Position numbers and translations under genes: made by a program. DNA of 64,000 nt, from NCBI GenBank assembly GCA_014190175.1, contig BJFZ01000001.1, positions 85,571 through 149,570 of the forward strand, given 5' to 3'. This DNA comes from Actinomycetes bacterium. GTDB lineage: Bacteria; Actinomycetota; Actinomycetes; Nanopelagicales; Nanopelagicaceae. Below the pieces are notes generated by a model. It saw only the letters and a list, made by a program, of their open reading frames with translations, was not told the DNA's origin and searched no databases. Below are positions 7,567 through 16,371 of this stretch, in pieces (within the stretch, counting starts at the first letter, position 1; each line of letters opens with the position of its first letter).

Positions 7567-8456
7567 ACCAGTTCATCCGTTCCAGCTCGACGAATGTAAA
7601 CAGTAATTAAAATTAAAATTGCTGCCATTAAAGTGAATGAGAGGGCGGCAGCCGTTGGATAATCAACTATTCGGAAGAATCGGGAATCAATAACATTTCC
7701 GATCATTTTAGTATTCGGATTTCCAAGAATTTGCGCGTTCACATAATCTCCTGCTGCTGGAATAAAGGTAAGTAATGTTCCAGCCACTACTCCGGGCATT
7801 GATAATGGGAAAGTCACTCTTCTAAAGGTGGTAAATCCGTTAGCGTAAAGATCCCCTGACGCTTCCATTAAGCGTGGATCAATTCGCTCCAAACTTGCAT
7901 ATATCGGGAGAGTCATAAATGGCAAAAAGTTATAGGTCATACCAGTAACAACTGCAAGGGCTGTTGCGGTAATAGAGGTATCGGCACCAATTAAATGTAA
8001 TGCCCGCAAAACTGAAATTACCGGTCCTTCTTCACCAAGGATTTGCTTCCACGCGATTGTACGGAGAAGGAAAGAGGTAAAAAATGGCGCAATAACCAAA
8101 ACTAATAATATGTTTTTATACTTTCCACTTTTGAATGCAATTGCGTAAGCGAGGGGGTAAGAGATAGCAAGTGCTAACAGCGTGGCTAGCAGGGCGTAAA
8201 TGAAAGAGCGCGAAAATTGAGCACTATTTTCTGAAAATGCATCTACATAATTTTGTAATCTAAAGGTTTGTTCATATGAGCCAGTTTCACCTCCGGCAAC
8301 CGGTGTTTTGGTTGAGGTCTCAGCCAGATTTATCAATGGTAAAACAAAAAACATCAACAGCCATAGCAAACCAGGAATTAATAAAAGGTATGGGATCCGC
8401 ATTCCAGCGCGACCGGGCTTACTTGCTGTTGCTGTGCCAGCGTGCGCAAAAGCCAT
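7563..8456 (-). CDS. potB: Spermidine/putrescine ABC transporter permease PotB
   Basis: A 297-residue permease, first of the two channel subunits. The N-terminus is a short hydrophilic stretch followed by a transmembrane segment (IPYLLLIPGLLWLLMFFVLP), and the EAA loop is seen in LMEASGDLYANGFTTFRRV. Its ATG shares one base with the potA stop codon (TAATG), and its own stop overlaps the potC start, so potA-potB-potC are tightly coupled. It is slightly longer at the N-terminus than PotC, as is usual for PotB. Confidence 0.9.
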   Translation of the reverse strand: MAFAHAGTATASKPGRAGMRIPYLLLIPGLLWLLMFFVLPLINLAETSTKTPVAGGETGSYEQTFRLQNYVDAFSENSAQFSRSFIYALLATLLALAISYPLAYAIAFKSGKYKNILLVLVIAPFFTSFLLRTIAWKQILGEEGPVISVLRALHLIGADTSITATALAVVTGMTYNFLPFMTLPIYASLERIDPRLMEASGDLYANGFTTFRRVTFPLSMPGVVAGTLLTFIPAAGDYVNAQILGNPNTKMIGNVIDSRFFRIVDYPTAAALSFTLMAAILILITVYIRRAGTDELV

Positions 8457-9595
8457 TATTCGGCGTCCGCTCCTGCTAAACCTGATCTGACATCTTCATC
8501 GCCATCGAGAGCGAAAGTAAAATGTGGTTCCCAAGAAAGTGTGACTGCATCTCCTTTACGAAGATTTGGCGCCCCACCATCATTTTGCTCAAAGATCATT
8601 AACTCTTGCTTCCATGGCATCTCAACTTGGTATTGCGTACTGACTCCGACAAATGAAATGTCAGTAACTATGCCACCTTCTAACTTATTTCCAGTAGTTG
8701 CATCTCCAACATTGTGAATTCTAAATTTCTCAGGCCGGATTCCTACCAAAACGCTTTTGTGAGTACTGCTATTACGCGCAGCCAGAATAGCAATTCGAGT
8801 GCCCTGTAAATTTACAAATTGATCAGCCCCAGAAGTTGATTCAACCGTTCCTTTAATGAAGTTGGATTGACCTAAAAAGTTTGCCACAAATGCAGTTTTA
8901 GGATTCTCATAAAGATCTGCAGGTGAACCCAATTGTTCAATTCGGCCCTCATTCATAACGGCGATGGTGTCAGCCATTGTCATAGCCTCTTCTTGGTCGT
9001 GCGTCACATGAACGAAAGTGATTCCAACTTCAGTTTGAATCCATTTTAATTCAATCTGCATCTGGCGACGCAACTTAAGATCAAGGGCACCAAGAGGTTC
9101 ATCCAGTAGCAATAAAGCTGGGCGATTCACTATTGCGCGAGCGACTGCGATCCGCTGTTGTTGTCCACCAGATAATTGCGTTGGTTTGCGATCTCGTAAA
9201 TGAGCCAATTCAACTAACGCTAAGACTTTTTCCACGGATTCTTTTACATCTTTGATACCGCGCCTGCGCAAACCAAATGCCACATTTTCAAAGATAGTTA
9301 AGTGTGGAAACAAAGCATAATTTTGGAAAACAGTATTAACCGGTCGTCGGTATGATTTAGTGTCAGTTAAATCCGTGTCACCTAAGTAAATTTTTCCGGA
9401 AGTTGGTTCCTCGAGCCCTGCAATCATTCGCAAAGTTGTGGTCTTTCCGCAACCTGATGGCCCCAAAAGCGCAAAAAACGAACCTTTGGGGATCACCAGA
9501 TCTAAATCATCAACTGCTAGGAAATCACCGAAACTTTTGGTGATACTACTTAACTTTAAATCTCCCGTTGTTGCTGCTTCAGGGTGATTCGCCAC
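8456..9595 (-). CDS. potA: Spermidine/putrescine ABC transporter ATPase PotA
   Basis: The 379-residue ATP-hydrolysing subunit of the polyamine importer. The Walker A motif GPSGCGKTT is near residue 45, the Q-loop near FQNYALFPHLT, the signature LSGGQQQRIAVARA near residue 143, Walker B LLLLDEPLGALD, and the switch histidine in VTHDQEEAM. The C-terminal third matches a TOBE regulatory domain, as expected for PotA/MalK-type ATPases (GIRPEKFRI region). It begins 2 bases after the potD stop codon, completing the order potD-potA-potB-potC. Confidence 0.93.
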   Translation of the reverse strand: MANHPEAATTGDLKLSSITKSFGDFLAVDDLDLVIPKGSFFALLGPSGCGKTTTLRMIAGLEEPTSGKIYLGDTDLTDTKSYRRPVNTVFQNYALFPHLTIFENVAFGLRRRGIKDVKESVEKVLALVELAHLRDRKPTQLSGGQQQRIAVARAIVNRPALLLLDEPLGALDLKLRRQMQIELKWIQTEVGITFVHVTHDQEEAMTMADTIAVMNEGRIEQLGSPADLYENPKTAFVANFLGQSNFIKGTVESTSGADQFVNLQGTRIAILAARNSSTHKSVLVGIRPEKFRIHNVGDATTGNKLEGGIVTDISFVGVSTQYQVEMPWKQELMIFEQNDGGAPNLRKGDAVTLSWEPHFTFALDGDEDVRSGLAGADAE

Positions 9596-9597
9596 AA

Positions 9598-10797
9598 TTA
9601 ATTTCCTGCTGCTGCTTGGAAAGCTTCTGAGTACTTGGTCTCTTCGTCTACGGTGAGAGTGCGGAATACCCGGACCTTTGCCAAAGTTGCATCATCAGGG
9701 AAAATGAATGGGCTCTTTGCTAACTCTGGGTCAATTTTTTCCATTTCAGCTTTAGCACCAACTACTGGGCAGATGTAATTAACAAATGCTGCAACTTGGG
9801 CTGCAACGGCTGGGTCGTAGTAATTATTAATTACGGTCTCAGCATTTTTCTTGTTTTTTGAGGTAGATGGAATAAGGCAGTTGTCGCTCCACAGAGTTCC
9901 ACCACTTTCTGGAACTTGGAATCCAAACTTTCCGCCATTTTCATTTGAGAGCGAGAAGATATCTCCGCTCCAACCAATGACTGCTACTGCGTCTCCACTA
10001 ACCATATCTTCGAGGTAATCATTTCCTTTTACCTGGCGGATAAATCCATCAGAAATTTTCTGTTGAAGGAAATCAATTGCATTCATGAATTGATCCTCGG
10101 TAAATGGTTGAGAAGGGTCAACACCTTGCGCTTGTAAAATAATTCCCATTGTGTCGCGCATTTCACTTAGAACTTCCACGCGGCCCTTATTTTTCTTATC
10201 AAAAAGTTGTTCAATACTTTGAATCCCACCAGGAATCTTTTCTTTATTCCATCCAAAACCAGCGAATCCAGATTGCCAAGTTAAAGTGCTCTTACGACCT
10301 GGATCAAAACCAACATTTGCCAAAGTTGGCAAAATATTTTTCTTATTTGGAAGATTGGCTTCATCAAATGCTTGGGTATAACCCATACGCACCCAACGTC
10401 CAGCCATCCAGTCAGTAAGAGTGACAATGTCGTAACCGATATCTTTGCCAAGTTTTAATTGACCCTGAACTTTTCCATAAAACTCATCGTTGTCATTTAC
10501 ATCTTCTTTATAAACAACATTAATTCCAGATGCTGCTTTAAAGGTTTCAAGTGATGTGTAAGTTTTTTTATCTGAATCAAAATCTAAATATGCAGGCCAG
10601 TTAGCCCAACGAACTGTGCCGCCTTCATCAACAGGGGCGCTAGCAGTTGCATCTGCGCTTCCACTCTCAGCATCTTTTGAACCGCAAGCAGCGAGTAAAG
10701 TTGCGCCGCTTACCGCACCTGCACCTGCAATGAAGCGGCGACGGGAGAGTTGGGCACGGACGATTGAACGCACTTCCGGAGTTAGCTCTGGCTTCAT
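9598..10797 (-). CDS. potD: Spermidine/putrescine-binding lipoprotein PotD (Tat-exported)
   Basis: The 399-residue extracytoplasmic solute-binding protein. A twin-arginine motif, SRRRFIAGA (residues 18-26), precedes a hydrophobic segment ending in the lipobox LLAAC, so the protein is probably exported folded by the Tat system and lipid-anchored at Cys38. The mature part has the PotD/PotF features WANWPAYLDFD near its start, the hinge-region sequence AVIGWSGDIFSLSNENGGKFGF in its second half (quoted in part), and a C-terminal helical region. It heads the transport operon. An AAGGAG-type ribosome binding site lies just upstream of the ATG, and a promoter candidate sits at 10847-10876. Confidence 0.92.
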   Translation of the reverse strand: MKPELTPEVRSIVRAQLSRRRFIAGAGAVSGATLLAACGSKDAESGSADATASAPVDEGGTVRWANWPAYLDFDSDKKTYTSLETFKAASGINVVYKEDVNDNDEFYGKVQGQLKLGKDIGYDIVTLTDWMAGRWVRMGYTQAFDEANLPNKKNILPTLANVGFDPGRKSTLTWQSGFAGFGWNKEKIPGGIQSIEQLFDKKNKGRVEVLSEMRDTMGIILQAQGVDPSQPFTEDQFMNAIDFLQQKISDGFIRQVKGNDYLEDMVSGDAVAVIGWSGDIFSLSNENGGKFGFQVPESGGTLWSDNCLIPSTSKNKKNAETVINNYYDPAVAAQVAAFVNYICPVVGAKAEMEKIDPELAKSPFIFPDDATLAKVRVFRTLTVDEETKYSEAFQAAAGN

Positions 10798-10846
10798 TGA
10801 ATTTCTCCTTAATCTCGGGAATCTTTAGGTTTCGGTGGCGGGACTG

Positions 10847-10876
10847 ATCGTAGGACTTCACAGCCCCATATGACCA
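10847..10876 (-). promoter_or_regulatory. Candidate potD promoter
   Basis: On the minus strand TGGTCA (10876-10871) and TACGAT (10852-10847) are 18 bases apart, leaving a leader of about 45 bases before the potD ATG at 10797. The -35 element overlaps the end of the inverted repeat at 10875-10895. Confidence 0.4.
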
Positions 10877-10895
10877 GATTTACTTGCTAAATCTG
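10875..10895. promoter_or_regulatory. Perfect inverted repeat between the aldehyde dehydrogenase gene and potD
   Basis: CAGATTTA, a 5-base spacer, TAAATCTG: eight perfectly paired bases per arm, 8 bases beyond the aldehyde dehydrogenase stop codon. With no following U-run it is a poor terminator. Its position against the potD -35 box makes it a plausible operator, or an mRNA-stabilising hairpin. Confidence 0.45.
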
Positions 10896-10902
10896 CTGAG
10901 AT

Positions 10903-12330
10903 TTATGCCTCGAGGTTGGTCATCACGTGCTTGATCCGGGTGTAATCCTCAAAACCGTAATTTGAGAGATCTTTGCCATAGCCCGAGTGCTTAAACCCGC
11001 CATGTGGCATCTCAGCCACAATCGGAATATGGGTGTTGATCCAGACGCATCCGAAATCAAAGGCCTTAGCCATCCGCATCGCCCGGCCATGATCTTTAGT
11101 CCAGACACTCGAAGCCAATCCATATTTAACTCCATTGGCAAAGCGCAGCGCTTCGTCATCATCACTAAATTTTTGCACTGTAATTACCGGCCCAAAAATC
11201 TCACTTTGGATCATCTCATCATCTTGCTTAAGGCCAGCAACAACTGTTGGTGGGAAAAAGAAGCCAGGTTGTTTCAACGGTGCGCCACCGGTCATGATTT
11301 TCGCATGGCTTGGTGTGCGCTCTAAAAATCCGGCAACCCGTTTTAATTGCGCCTCGTTATTTACTGGGCCAACTAATACATCTTCATGTGGCATACCAAT
11401 TTTGATTTCATTTTTGGCTTGCTCAGTTAATAGGGCGACAAAATCATCATAAGCTTTTGGTCCTACAAGTACCCGAGTTGCTGCAGTGCAATCTTGACCG
11501 GCGTTGAAAAATCCGGCAACTGCTATCCAAGCGGCGGCGGCTTCTAAATCAGCATCATCAAAAACAACTACAGGTGCCTTGCCACCTAATTCAAGGTGCA
11601 CTCGTTTCACATCTTGTGATGCAACTGATGCAACTTCCATTCCAGCACGGACAGATCCAGTAATCGCTACTAATTGTGGAATCTCATGACTGATTAACGC
11701 TCGGCCGGTATCTCTATCTCCACATACAACATTGAAAACACCTTCTGGTAAAAACTCAGACATTACTTCAGCCATAAAAACTGTGGATGCAGGTGTTGTA
11801 TCACTTGGTTTCAAAACAACAGTGTTGCCTGCCGCAATTGCTGGCGCCCACTTCCACACTGCCATCATCATGGGATAATTCCAAGGAGTTACTTGCGCAC
11901 ACACCCCAATTGGTTCACGGCGAATAAATGAGGTCATGCCATGCATGTACTCCCCTGCTGATAATCCTTCTAAGTTTCTGGCTGCACCTGCAAAAAATCT
12001 AATTTGATCAATCATTGGCGGTACTTCTTCAGACCGAGTAACTGCAAGAGGTTTTCCAGTGTTCTCTGACTCAATTGCAATGATCTCTTCGGCGCGAGAT
12101 TCAAGTGCGTCGGCAATTTTTAAGAGCGCACGTTGGCGCTCACTTGGTGTTGAATCCCGCCATCCACCAAAAGCTTTTTCAGCAACTTTAAGTGCGTGGT
12201 CTACATCTGCCGCATCAGAAATTGGTGCAGTCATATATGCCTGACCCGTGGCTGGATTTATTAATTGGCTGCTCTTGCCGCTCTTAGATTCAATTGATTT
12301 TCCGCCAACAAAATTCTTAAGCGCTTTCAT
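10903..12330 (-). CDS. Aminobutyraldehyde dehydrogenase (aldehyde dehydrogenase superfamily)
   Basis: A 475-residue NAD(P)-dependent aldehyde dehydrogenase. Visible motifs are the oxyanion-hole and cofactor stretch TPWNYPMMMAVWKWAPA, the glutamate motif ELGGKAPVVVFDDAD, the catalytic cysteine in FFNAGQDCTAATR, and the C-terminal EIFGPVITV. Overall it resembles the gamma-aminobutyraldehyde dehydrogenases (PatD/PuuC/ProR type), which oxidise 4-aminobutanal to GABA. Its place between the polyamine importer and a flavoprotein, and the presence of GabT in the island, support this. Betaine aldehyde dehydrogenase is the main alternative. An AGGGG ribosome binding site lies about 9 bases before the ATG. 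It is divergent from the flavin-binding protein gene. Confidence 0.85.
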   Translation of the reverse strand: MKALKNFVGGKSIESKSGKSSQLINPATGQAYMTAPISDAADVDHALKVAEKAFGGWRDSTPSERQRALLKIADALESRAEEIIAIESENTGKPLAVTRSEEVPPMIDQIRFFAGAARNLEGLSAGEYMHGMTSFIRREPIGVCAQVTPWNYPMMMAVWKWAPAIAAGNTVVLKPSDTTPASTVFMAEVMSEFLPEGVFNVVCGDRDTGRALISHEIPQLVAITGSVRAGMEVASVASQDVKRVHLELGGKAPVVVFDDADLEAAAAWIAVAGFFNAGQDCTAATRVLVGPKAYDDFVALLTEQAKNEIKIGMPHEDVLVGPVNNEAQLKRVAGFLERTPSHAKIMTGGAPLKQPGFFFPPTVVAGLKQDDEMIQSEIFGPVITVQKFSDDDEALRFANGVKYGLASSVWTKDHGRAMRMAKAFDFGCVWINTHIPIVAEMPHGGFKHSGYGKDLSNYGFEDYTRIKHVMTNLEA

Positions 12331-12390
12331 CGTAACTTGCCCCTTTTATTTTTTGGAGTTCTAGTGGGATCAGGTTACGCGCTAAACCCC

Positions 12391-12408
12391 GACCTTGTCA
12401 GCAAGGTC
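12391..12408. promoter_or_regulatory. Palindromic operator candidate in a divergent promoter region
   Basis: GACCTTG, four bases, GACCTTG's exact complement CAAGGTC: a perfect 7-base-pair inverted repeat in the middle of the 116-base gap between two divergent catabolic genes. The size and spacing fit a dimeric repressor site of TetR or GntR type. No regulator gene is present anywhere in the island. Confidence 0.45.
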
Positions 12409-12446
12409 AAAAACAAGAGTTACTCTCAATGTGATCTAATTGCCCG

Positions 12447-13103
12447 ATGAGCGAATTATCCCCGACCGAACGGACAAAGGTAAAACGCGTCCCCCACAAG
12501 GCGGCCACAGATACCGCCGCACTATATGACCTGCTAGATCAATCTTTAGTAGCACATGTTGGAATTGTTGAAGATGGCCAACCCTTTGTTTTACCGGTAG
12601 TTGCCGCTCGCGTTGAAGATCATTTACTTTTACATGGATCAAGTGCGTCAAGGCTCATGAAAACGATTGCTTCAGGTGCGCCAATTTGTGTAACGCTAAC
12701 AATTCTTGATGGATTAGTTCTTGCGCGTTCTGCATTTGAATCTTCAATGAATTATCGAAGTGCCATGATTTTAGGAACTGCACGCGCACTTGAAGGCGCT
12801 GAAAAGTTGGAGGCATTTTTGCATTTAACAGAGAAATTATTTCCAGAACGAAGTAAGGAATTGCGTTTAACCACTGAGCTAGAGACAAAAGCCACACTTA
12901 TGATTTCAATGCCACTGAATGAAGCAAGCGTAAAGATCTCAAGTAAATTTCCAGCAGATCCCGTTGCAGAGTATTCCCTTCCAATTTGGGCTGGAGTCTT
13001 GCCGATCAAACATACTTATGGCGAGCCAATTCCAGATCCAAATTTAATTCCGGGAATTCCAGTTCCTGATTACATTTCAAGGTGGCCAGAAGGGCGAACA
13101 TGA
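12447..13103 (+). CDS. Pyridoxamine 5'-phosphate oxidase-fold flavin-binding protein
   Basis: A 218-residue protein of the FMN-binding split-barrel family (COG3467/NimA-like). Its N-terminal strand pattern LVAHVGIVEDGQPFVLPV, then LLHGSSASRLMKTIASGAPICVTLT and SAMILGTARAL, are typical of this group, members of which bind FMN or heme. The substrate is unknown. The stop codon overlaps the start of the next gene (ATGA), so it is translated together with an FAD amine oxidoreductase. It may act as an accessory flavin reductase or detoxifying oxidase in amine breakdown, which is inference. A TCTAAT box 6 bases before the ATG hints at a leaderless start. Confidence 0.75.
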   Translation: MSELSPTERTKVKRVPHKAATDTAALYDLLDQSLVAHVGIVEDGQPFVLPVVAARVEDHLLLHGSSASRLMKTIASGAPICVTLTILDGLVLARSAFESSMNYRSAMILGTARALEGAEKLEAFLHLTEKLFPERSKELRLTTELETKATLMISMPLNEASVKISSKFPADPVAEYSLPIWAGVLPIKHTYGEPIPDPNLIPGIPVPDYISRWPEGRT

Positions 13104-14386
13104 ATCTTTGGGATGCCACTTTAAATATTGAGCCTGTCGAAAGAGCGCCGCTGCGCACAACTGAAGAGGTTGATGTTGCAATTATTGGCGCTGGTTTCAC
13201 TGGATTATGGAGTGCCTTTCACCTACTGAGTAATAAACCTGATTTAAAGATTGCGATAATCGAAAAAGAACGAGTTGGCTTCGGCGCAAGTGGAAGAAAC
13301 GGCGGATGGGTTAGCGCACTTTATCCAAGTGAAATGGGAGCAGATTTAGTAACCCCTCACTTAGTGCAATCAATAGCCGAGATTGGAGTTTTTGCAAGCA
13401 AGTACGCACCTGACGCTAATTTTCAAAAAGGTGGTTCACTCTTTATTGCTCGAAATAGTGGTCAGTTAAAAAGATTGAAAAATAATATTGGTTCAGCTAC
13501 TTTCTTAAATCAAAGTGAAACTTTAAGCAAAGTTCAACTCAATGGCGCATTAGGCAGTTTGTTTACTCCTGATTGCGCAACTATTCATCCGGGAAGATTT
13601 GTCCGGGCATTGGCCAATCATGTAGAACAACTTGGAGCACGGATTTATGAAAAATCACCAGCGCTTAGAAATACTGACCATAAGGTAACTACCCCGTCAG
13701 GTGCATTAATTGCAAGTAGTGTAATTTCTGCGACCGAAGCCTTTGCCAAAGGCAGCCGTGAACGTATTCCGCTTTACTCGCTCATGGTTGCCACAGAGCC
13801 GATAAATGAAAAACTTTGGGATCAGATTGGCTTATCTAATGGTGAATCATTTGCCGAAGCCAGTCATCTAGTTACCTACGGCCAACGAACTGGAGATAAT
13901 CGATTGGCTGTTGGTGGACGTGGAGCCCCATATCTATTTGGCTCACTTATGCGCTCTGCTGCAGAAAATAATTCACGAATACATGATCAAATTATTGCAA
14001 TGGTGCGCACTTGGTTTCCGCCGCTGGCAAATACGCAATTTACCCACCGTTGGGGTGGCGCCGTAAGTGTGACTCGAGATTGGCAACCTTTTGCAAATTT
14101 TAATCAAGTGACAGGAGACGCAAAAGCTGGTGGGTATGTCGGAGATGGCGTAACGCTTTCCTATTTAGCTGCTAAAACTTTGGCAGATTTAATTTTAGAA
14201 AAAGATTCTGAGTTAACAAAATTACCTTTTGTAAATCACACTCCCCCACCATGGGAGCCAGAACCTCTGCGTTGGTTGGGCGTGAACTCTGTTGTTAAAT
14301 TAACTGATTTTGCTGATCGCGAAGAGGCTGCCACAAATCAACCTTCATTATTGGCTAAAGCTTTAAGCAGAGTTACTGGAAATTAA
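13100..14386 (+). CDS. FAD-dependent amine oxidoreductase, PuuB/DAO family (second copy)
   Basis: A 428-residue paralogue of the oxidoreductase at 5227-6639. Both share the FAD motif (here [16 protein letters not shown], about residues 27-42), the GASGRNGGW signature, and a C-terminal [15 protein letters not shown] segment. The central [17 protein letters not shown] parallels THVWGGAIDTCTRFSPF in the other copy. It probably oxidises another amine or polyamine of the same pathway. The frame extends upstream to 13082, but the ATG at 13100 overlaps the preceding stop codon and fits the family. Its TAA interlocks with that of convergent rlmN in the four bases TTAA at 14383-14386. Confidence 0.8.
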   Translation: MNLWDATLNIEPVERAPLRTTEEVDVAIIGAGFTGLWSAFHLLSNKPDLKIAIIEKERVGFGASGRNGGWVSALYPSEMGADLVTPHLVQSIAEIGVFASKYAPDANFQKGGSLFIARNSGQLKRLKNNIGSATFLNQSETLSKVQLNGALGSLFTPDCATIHPGRFVRALANHVEQLGARIYEKSPALRNTDHKVTTPSGALIASSVISATEAFAKGSRERIPLYSLMVATEPINEKLWDQIGLSNGESFAEASHLVTYGQRTGDNRLAVGGRGAPYLFGSLMRSAAENNSRIHDQIIAMVRTWFPPLANTQFTHRWGGAVSVTRDWQPFANFNQVTGDAKAGGYVGDGVTLSYLAAKTLADLILEKDSELTKLPFVNHTPPPWEPEPLRWLGVNSVVKLTDFADREEAATNQPSLLAKALSRVTGN

Positions 14387-15513
14387 CTTTCAGTACTAAT
14401 AACTTTAAACTTATTTCGCTTACTAACTTTTTCCGCTGCAGCCAATTGACCACAGGCGCCATCAATTTCGCGGCCACGAGTATCTCTCACTGTGACGGGA
14501 ACTCCATAACTTTCCAGAACTTCCACAAATTTCTTTTCATCTTCTGGTTTTGATGCGGTCCACTTAGATCCAGGTGTTGGATTAAGTGGAATTAAATTCA
14601 CATGTGCTGCGCGGCTTTTAAGCATCCGCCCAAGTAAATCTGCCCGCCATGCATGGTCGTTGATATCACGAATCATTGCGTATTCAATCGAATAGCGGCG
14701 TCCAGTCTGAGTTGCGTAATTATCCGCTGCAGCAAGTACTTCGCGGACTTTCCAACGAGTATTGATCGGCACTAAAGTATCGCGAAGTTCATCATCAGGT
14801 GTATGTAACGAAACCGCCAGCGTTACGGGAATTCCCTCTTCCATAAGCTTTTCAATTCCACTTACTAAGCCAACTGTAGAAAGCGTCACTGAGCGCGCAC
14901 TTATTCCAAATCCATCTGGGGTTGGCGCCGTAATATTTTGAATGGTGCGCATAACTGCGTTGTAATTTGCGAGAGGTTCGCCCATCCCCATAAAAACAAT
15001 ATTTGATAAACGCATTGGAGCGCCCATCTCACCCAACTCCATCGCACGGGATGCTGCAAAAACTTGAGCAGTAATTTCACCAGCACTGAGATTCCGAGTT
15101 AAACCCGCTTGACCGGTAGCGCAAAATGGACAGCCCATTCCACAACCTGCTTGAGAAGAGATACATAATGTGGCCCGATCTGGGTAGCGCATTAAAACGC
15201 TCTCAACCATCACTCCATCATGTAATTTCCATAAATCCTTACGGGTTGTTCCCCCATCACAAGTGACACTGCGCACCTTGGTCAAAAGTGTTGGAAATAG
15301 TCCGGCTGCCAATTTATTCGCACTCTCACTAGAGATGTCACTCCACTCTTGAGGAGTTTCGTTGTGACGCCCAAAGTAATGATTCGCTAACTGCTTAGCT
15401 CTAAAAGCTGGCTCACCCAATTCAGTTACTGCGATTGCCCGGTTCTCCGGAGAGAGATCTGAAAAATGACGTGGTGGCTTTTTCGCAAGCGGTGAAATTT
15501 CTATTGTGGGCAT
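14383..15513 (-). CDS. rlmN: Dual-specificity 23S rRNA / tRNA A-methyltransferase RlmN
   Basis: A radical-SAM enzyme of 376 residues that methylates C2 of A2503 in 23S rRNA and A37 in certain tRNAs. The cluster-binding CGMGCPFC (CxxxCxxC) motif lies near residue 125, followed by [11 protein letters not shown]. Further motifs are [11 protein letters not shown] and the C-terminal [16 protein letters not shown], which holds the methyl-carrying cysteine. It ends the translation and phospholipid gene run that begins with rpsB, and starts 6 bases after cdsA. Confidence 0.95.
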   Translation of the reverse strand: MPTIEISPLAKKPPRHFSDLSPENRAIAVTELGEPAFRAKQLANHYFGRHNETPQEWSDISSESANKLAAGLFPTLLTKVRSVTCDGGTTRKDLWKLHDGVMVESVLMRYPDRATLCISSQAGCGMGCPFCATGQAGLTRNLSAGEITAQVFAASRAMELGEMGAPMRLSNIVFMGMGEPLANYNAVMRTIQNITAPTPDGFGISARSVTLSTVGLVSGIEKLMEEGIPVTLAVSLHTPDDELRDTLVPINTRWKVREVLAAADNYATQTGRRYSIEYAMIRDINDHAWRADLLGRMLKSRAAHVNLIPLNPTPGSKWTASKPEDEKKFVEVLESYGVPVTVRDTRGREIDGACGQLAAAEKVSKRNKFKVISTES

Positions 15514-15519
15514 ATTTAC

Positions 15520-16356
15520 TTACCCGACCAAAGTTAAAATTGCCCAGATAATTGGGGCTGAAAGTAATACCGAATCAAGACGATCAAGCATTCCACCATG
15601 GCCTGGCAAAATTGCTCCCATATCTTTCAAATCTAAATCACGCTTGATTGCACTCTCAATCAAATCACCGCATGTAGCGGTAAATACTGCAGCAACTCCA
15701 ATTGCGGCACCTACCAGCCAATGTTTTTCAAACAACAGCGAAAGCATTAACCCACCACCCAGAATTGAGAAGATTAGTGAACCAATCAACCCTTCCCATG
15801 TTTTCTTCGGACTGATCGCTGGCGCAAGTTTGTGCTTACCAAGCAGAACACCAAATATGTATCCAAAGGTGTCGTTGCATCCAACCACAATTACAAAAGT
15901 CATTACGCGAGCTAATCCATCATCTGGCTTTGCTAGAACAATCAGAAAACCTGCCAGAAATGGAAGATAGATAGTTGCAAAAACAGTTGCGGTGGCATTT
16001 TTTACAAAATTATGATGTCCTTTTGGCAATCCTGATATCAACAAAAATGGAATTGAAATCGCAGTCGCAACCGCTAATCCAGTGACATCTTTGACCCAAG
16101 CACTTGTCATGATTGCTACGGCACAAAATGAGATCGTTGGTACTGAGATCTCGATATTGGCTCGGTCTAAAGCTTGACCTAATTCCCAAACTCCACGAAT
16201 AATTGCAGCGATTGCAAGTGGAAGAAATAAAACACGTTGAAATGCCAAAGATGCGATAACCAGCCCTAGCAAAGTTAATCCAACAGCAATCGAAGGAAAT
16301 AATTTTCGCCCGGCTTTTTTATTTATCGCTTCATTTAAAGCATGGAGATCCGACAT
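15520..16356 (-). CDS. cdsA: Phosphatidate cytidylyltransferase
   Basis: Makes CDP-diacylglycerol from CTP and phosphatidate, the branch point of phospholipid synthesis, in the membrane. The 278-residue protein has about eight hydrophobic segments. The CdsA signature is seen in SPKKTWEGLIGS and in the C-terminal GDLIESAIKRDLDLKDMG followed by PGHGGMLDRLDS. It lies 15 bases after frr in the conserved order frr-cdsA-rlmN. Confidence 0.95.
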   Translation of the reverse strand: MSDLHALNEAINKKAGRKLFPSIAVGLTLLGLVIASLAFQRVLFLPLAIAAIIRGVWELGQALDRANIEISVPTISFCAVAIMTSAWVKDVTGLAVATAISIPFLLISGLPKGHHNFVKNATATVFATIYLPFLAGFLIVLAKPDDGLARVMTFVIVVGCNDTFGYIFGVLLGKHKLAPAISPKKTWEGLIGSLIFSILGGGLMLSLLFEKHWLVGAAIGVAAVFTATCGDLIESAIKRDLDLKDMGAILPGHGGMLDRLDSVLLSAPIIWAILTLVG

Positions 16357-16371
16357 TTATTGTTGGAACTC

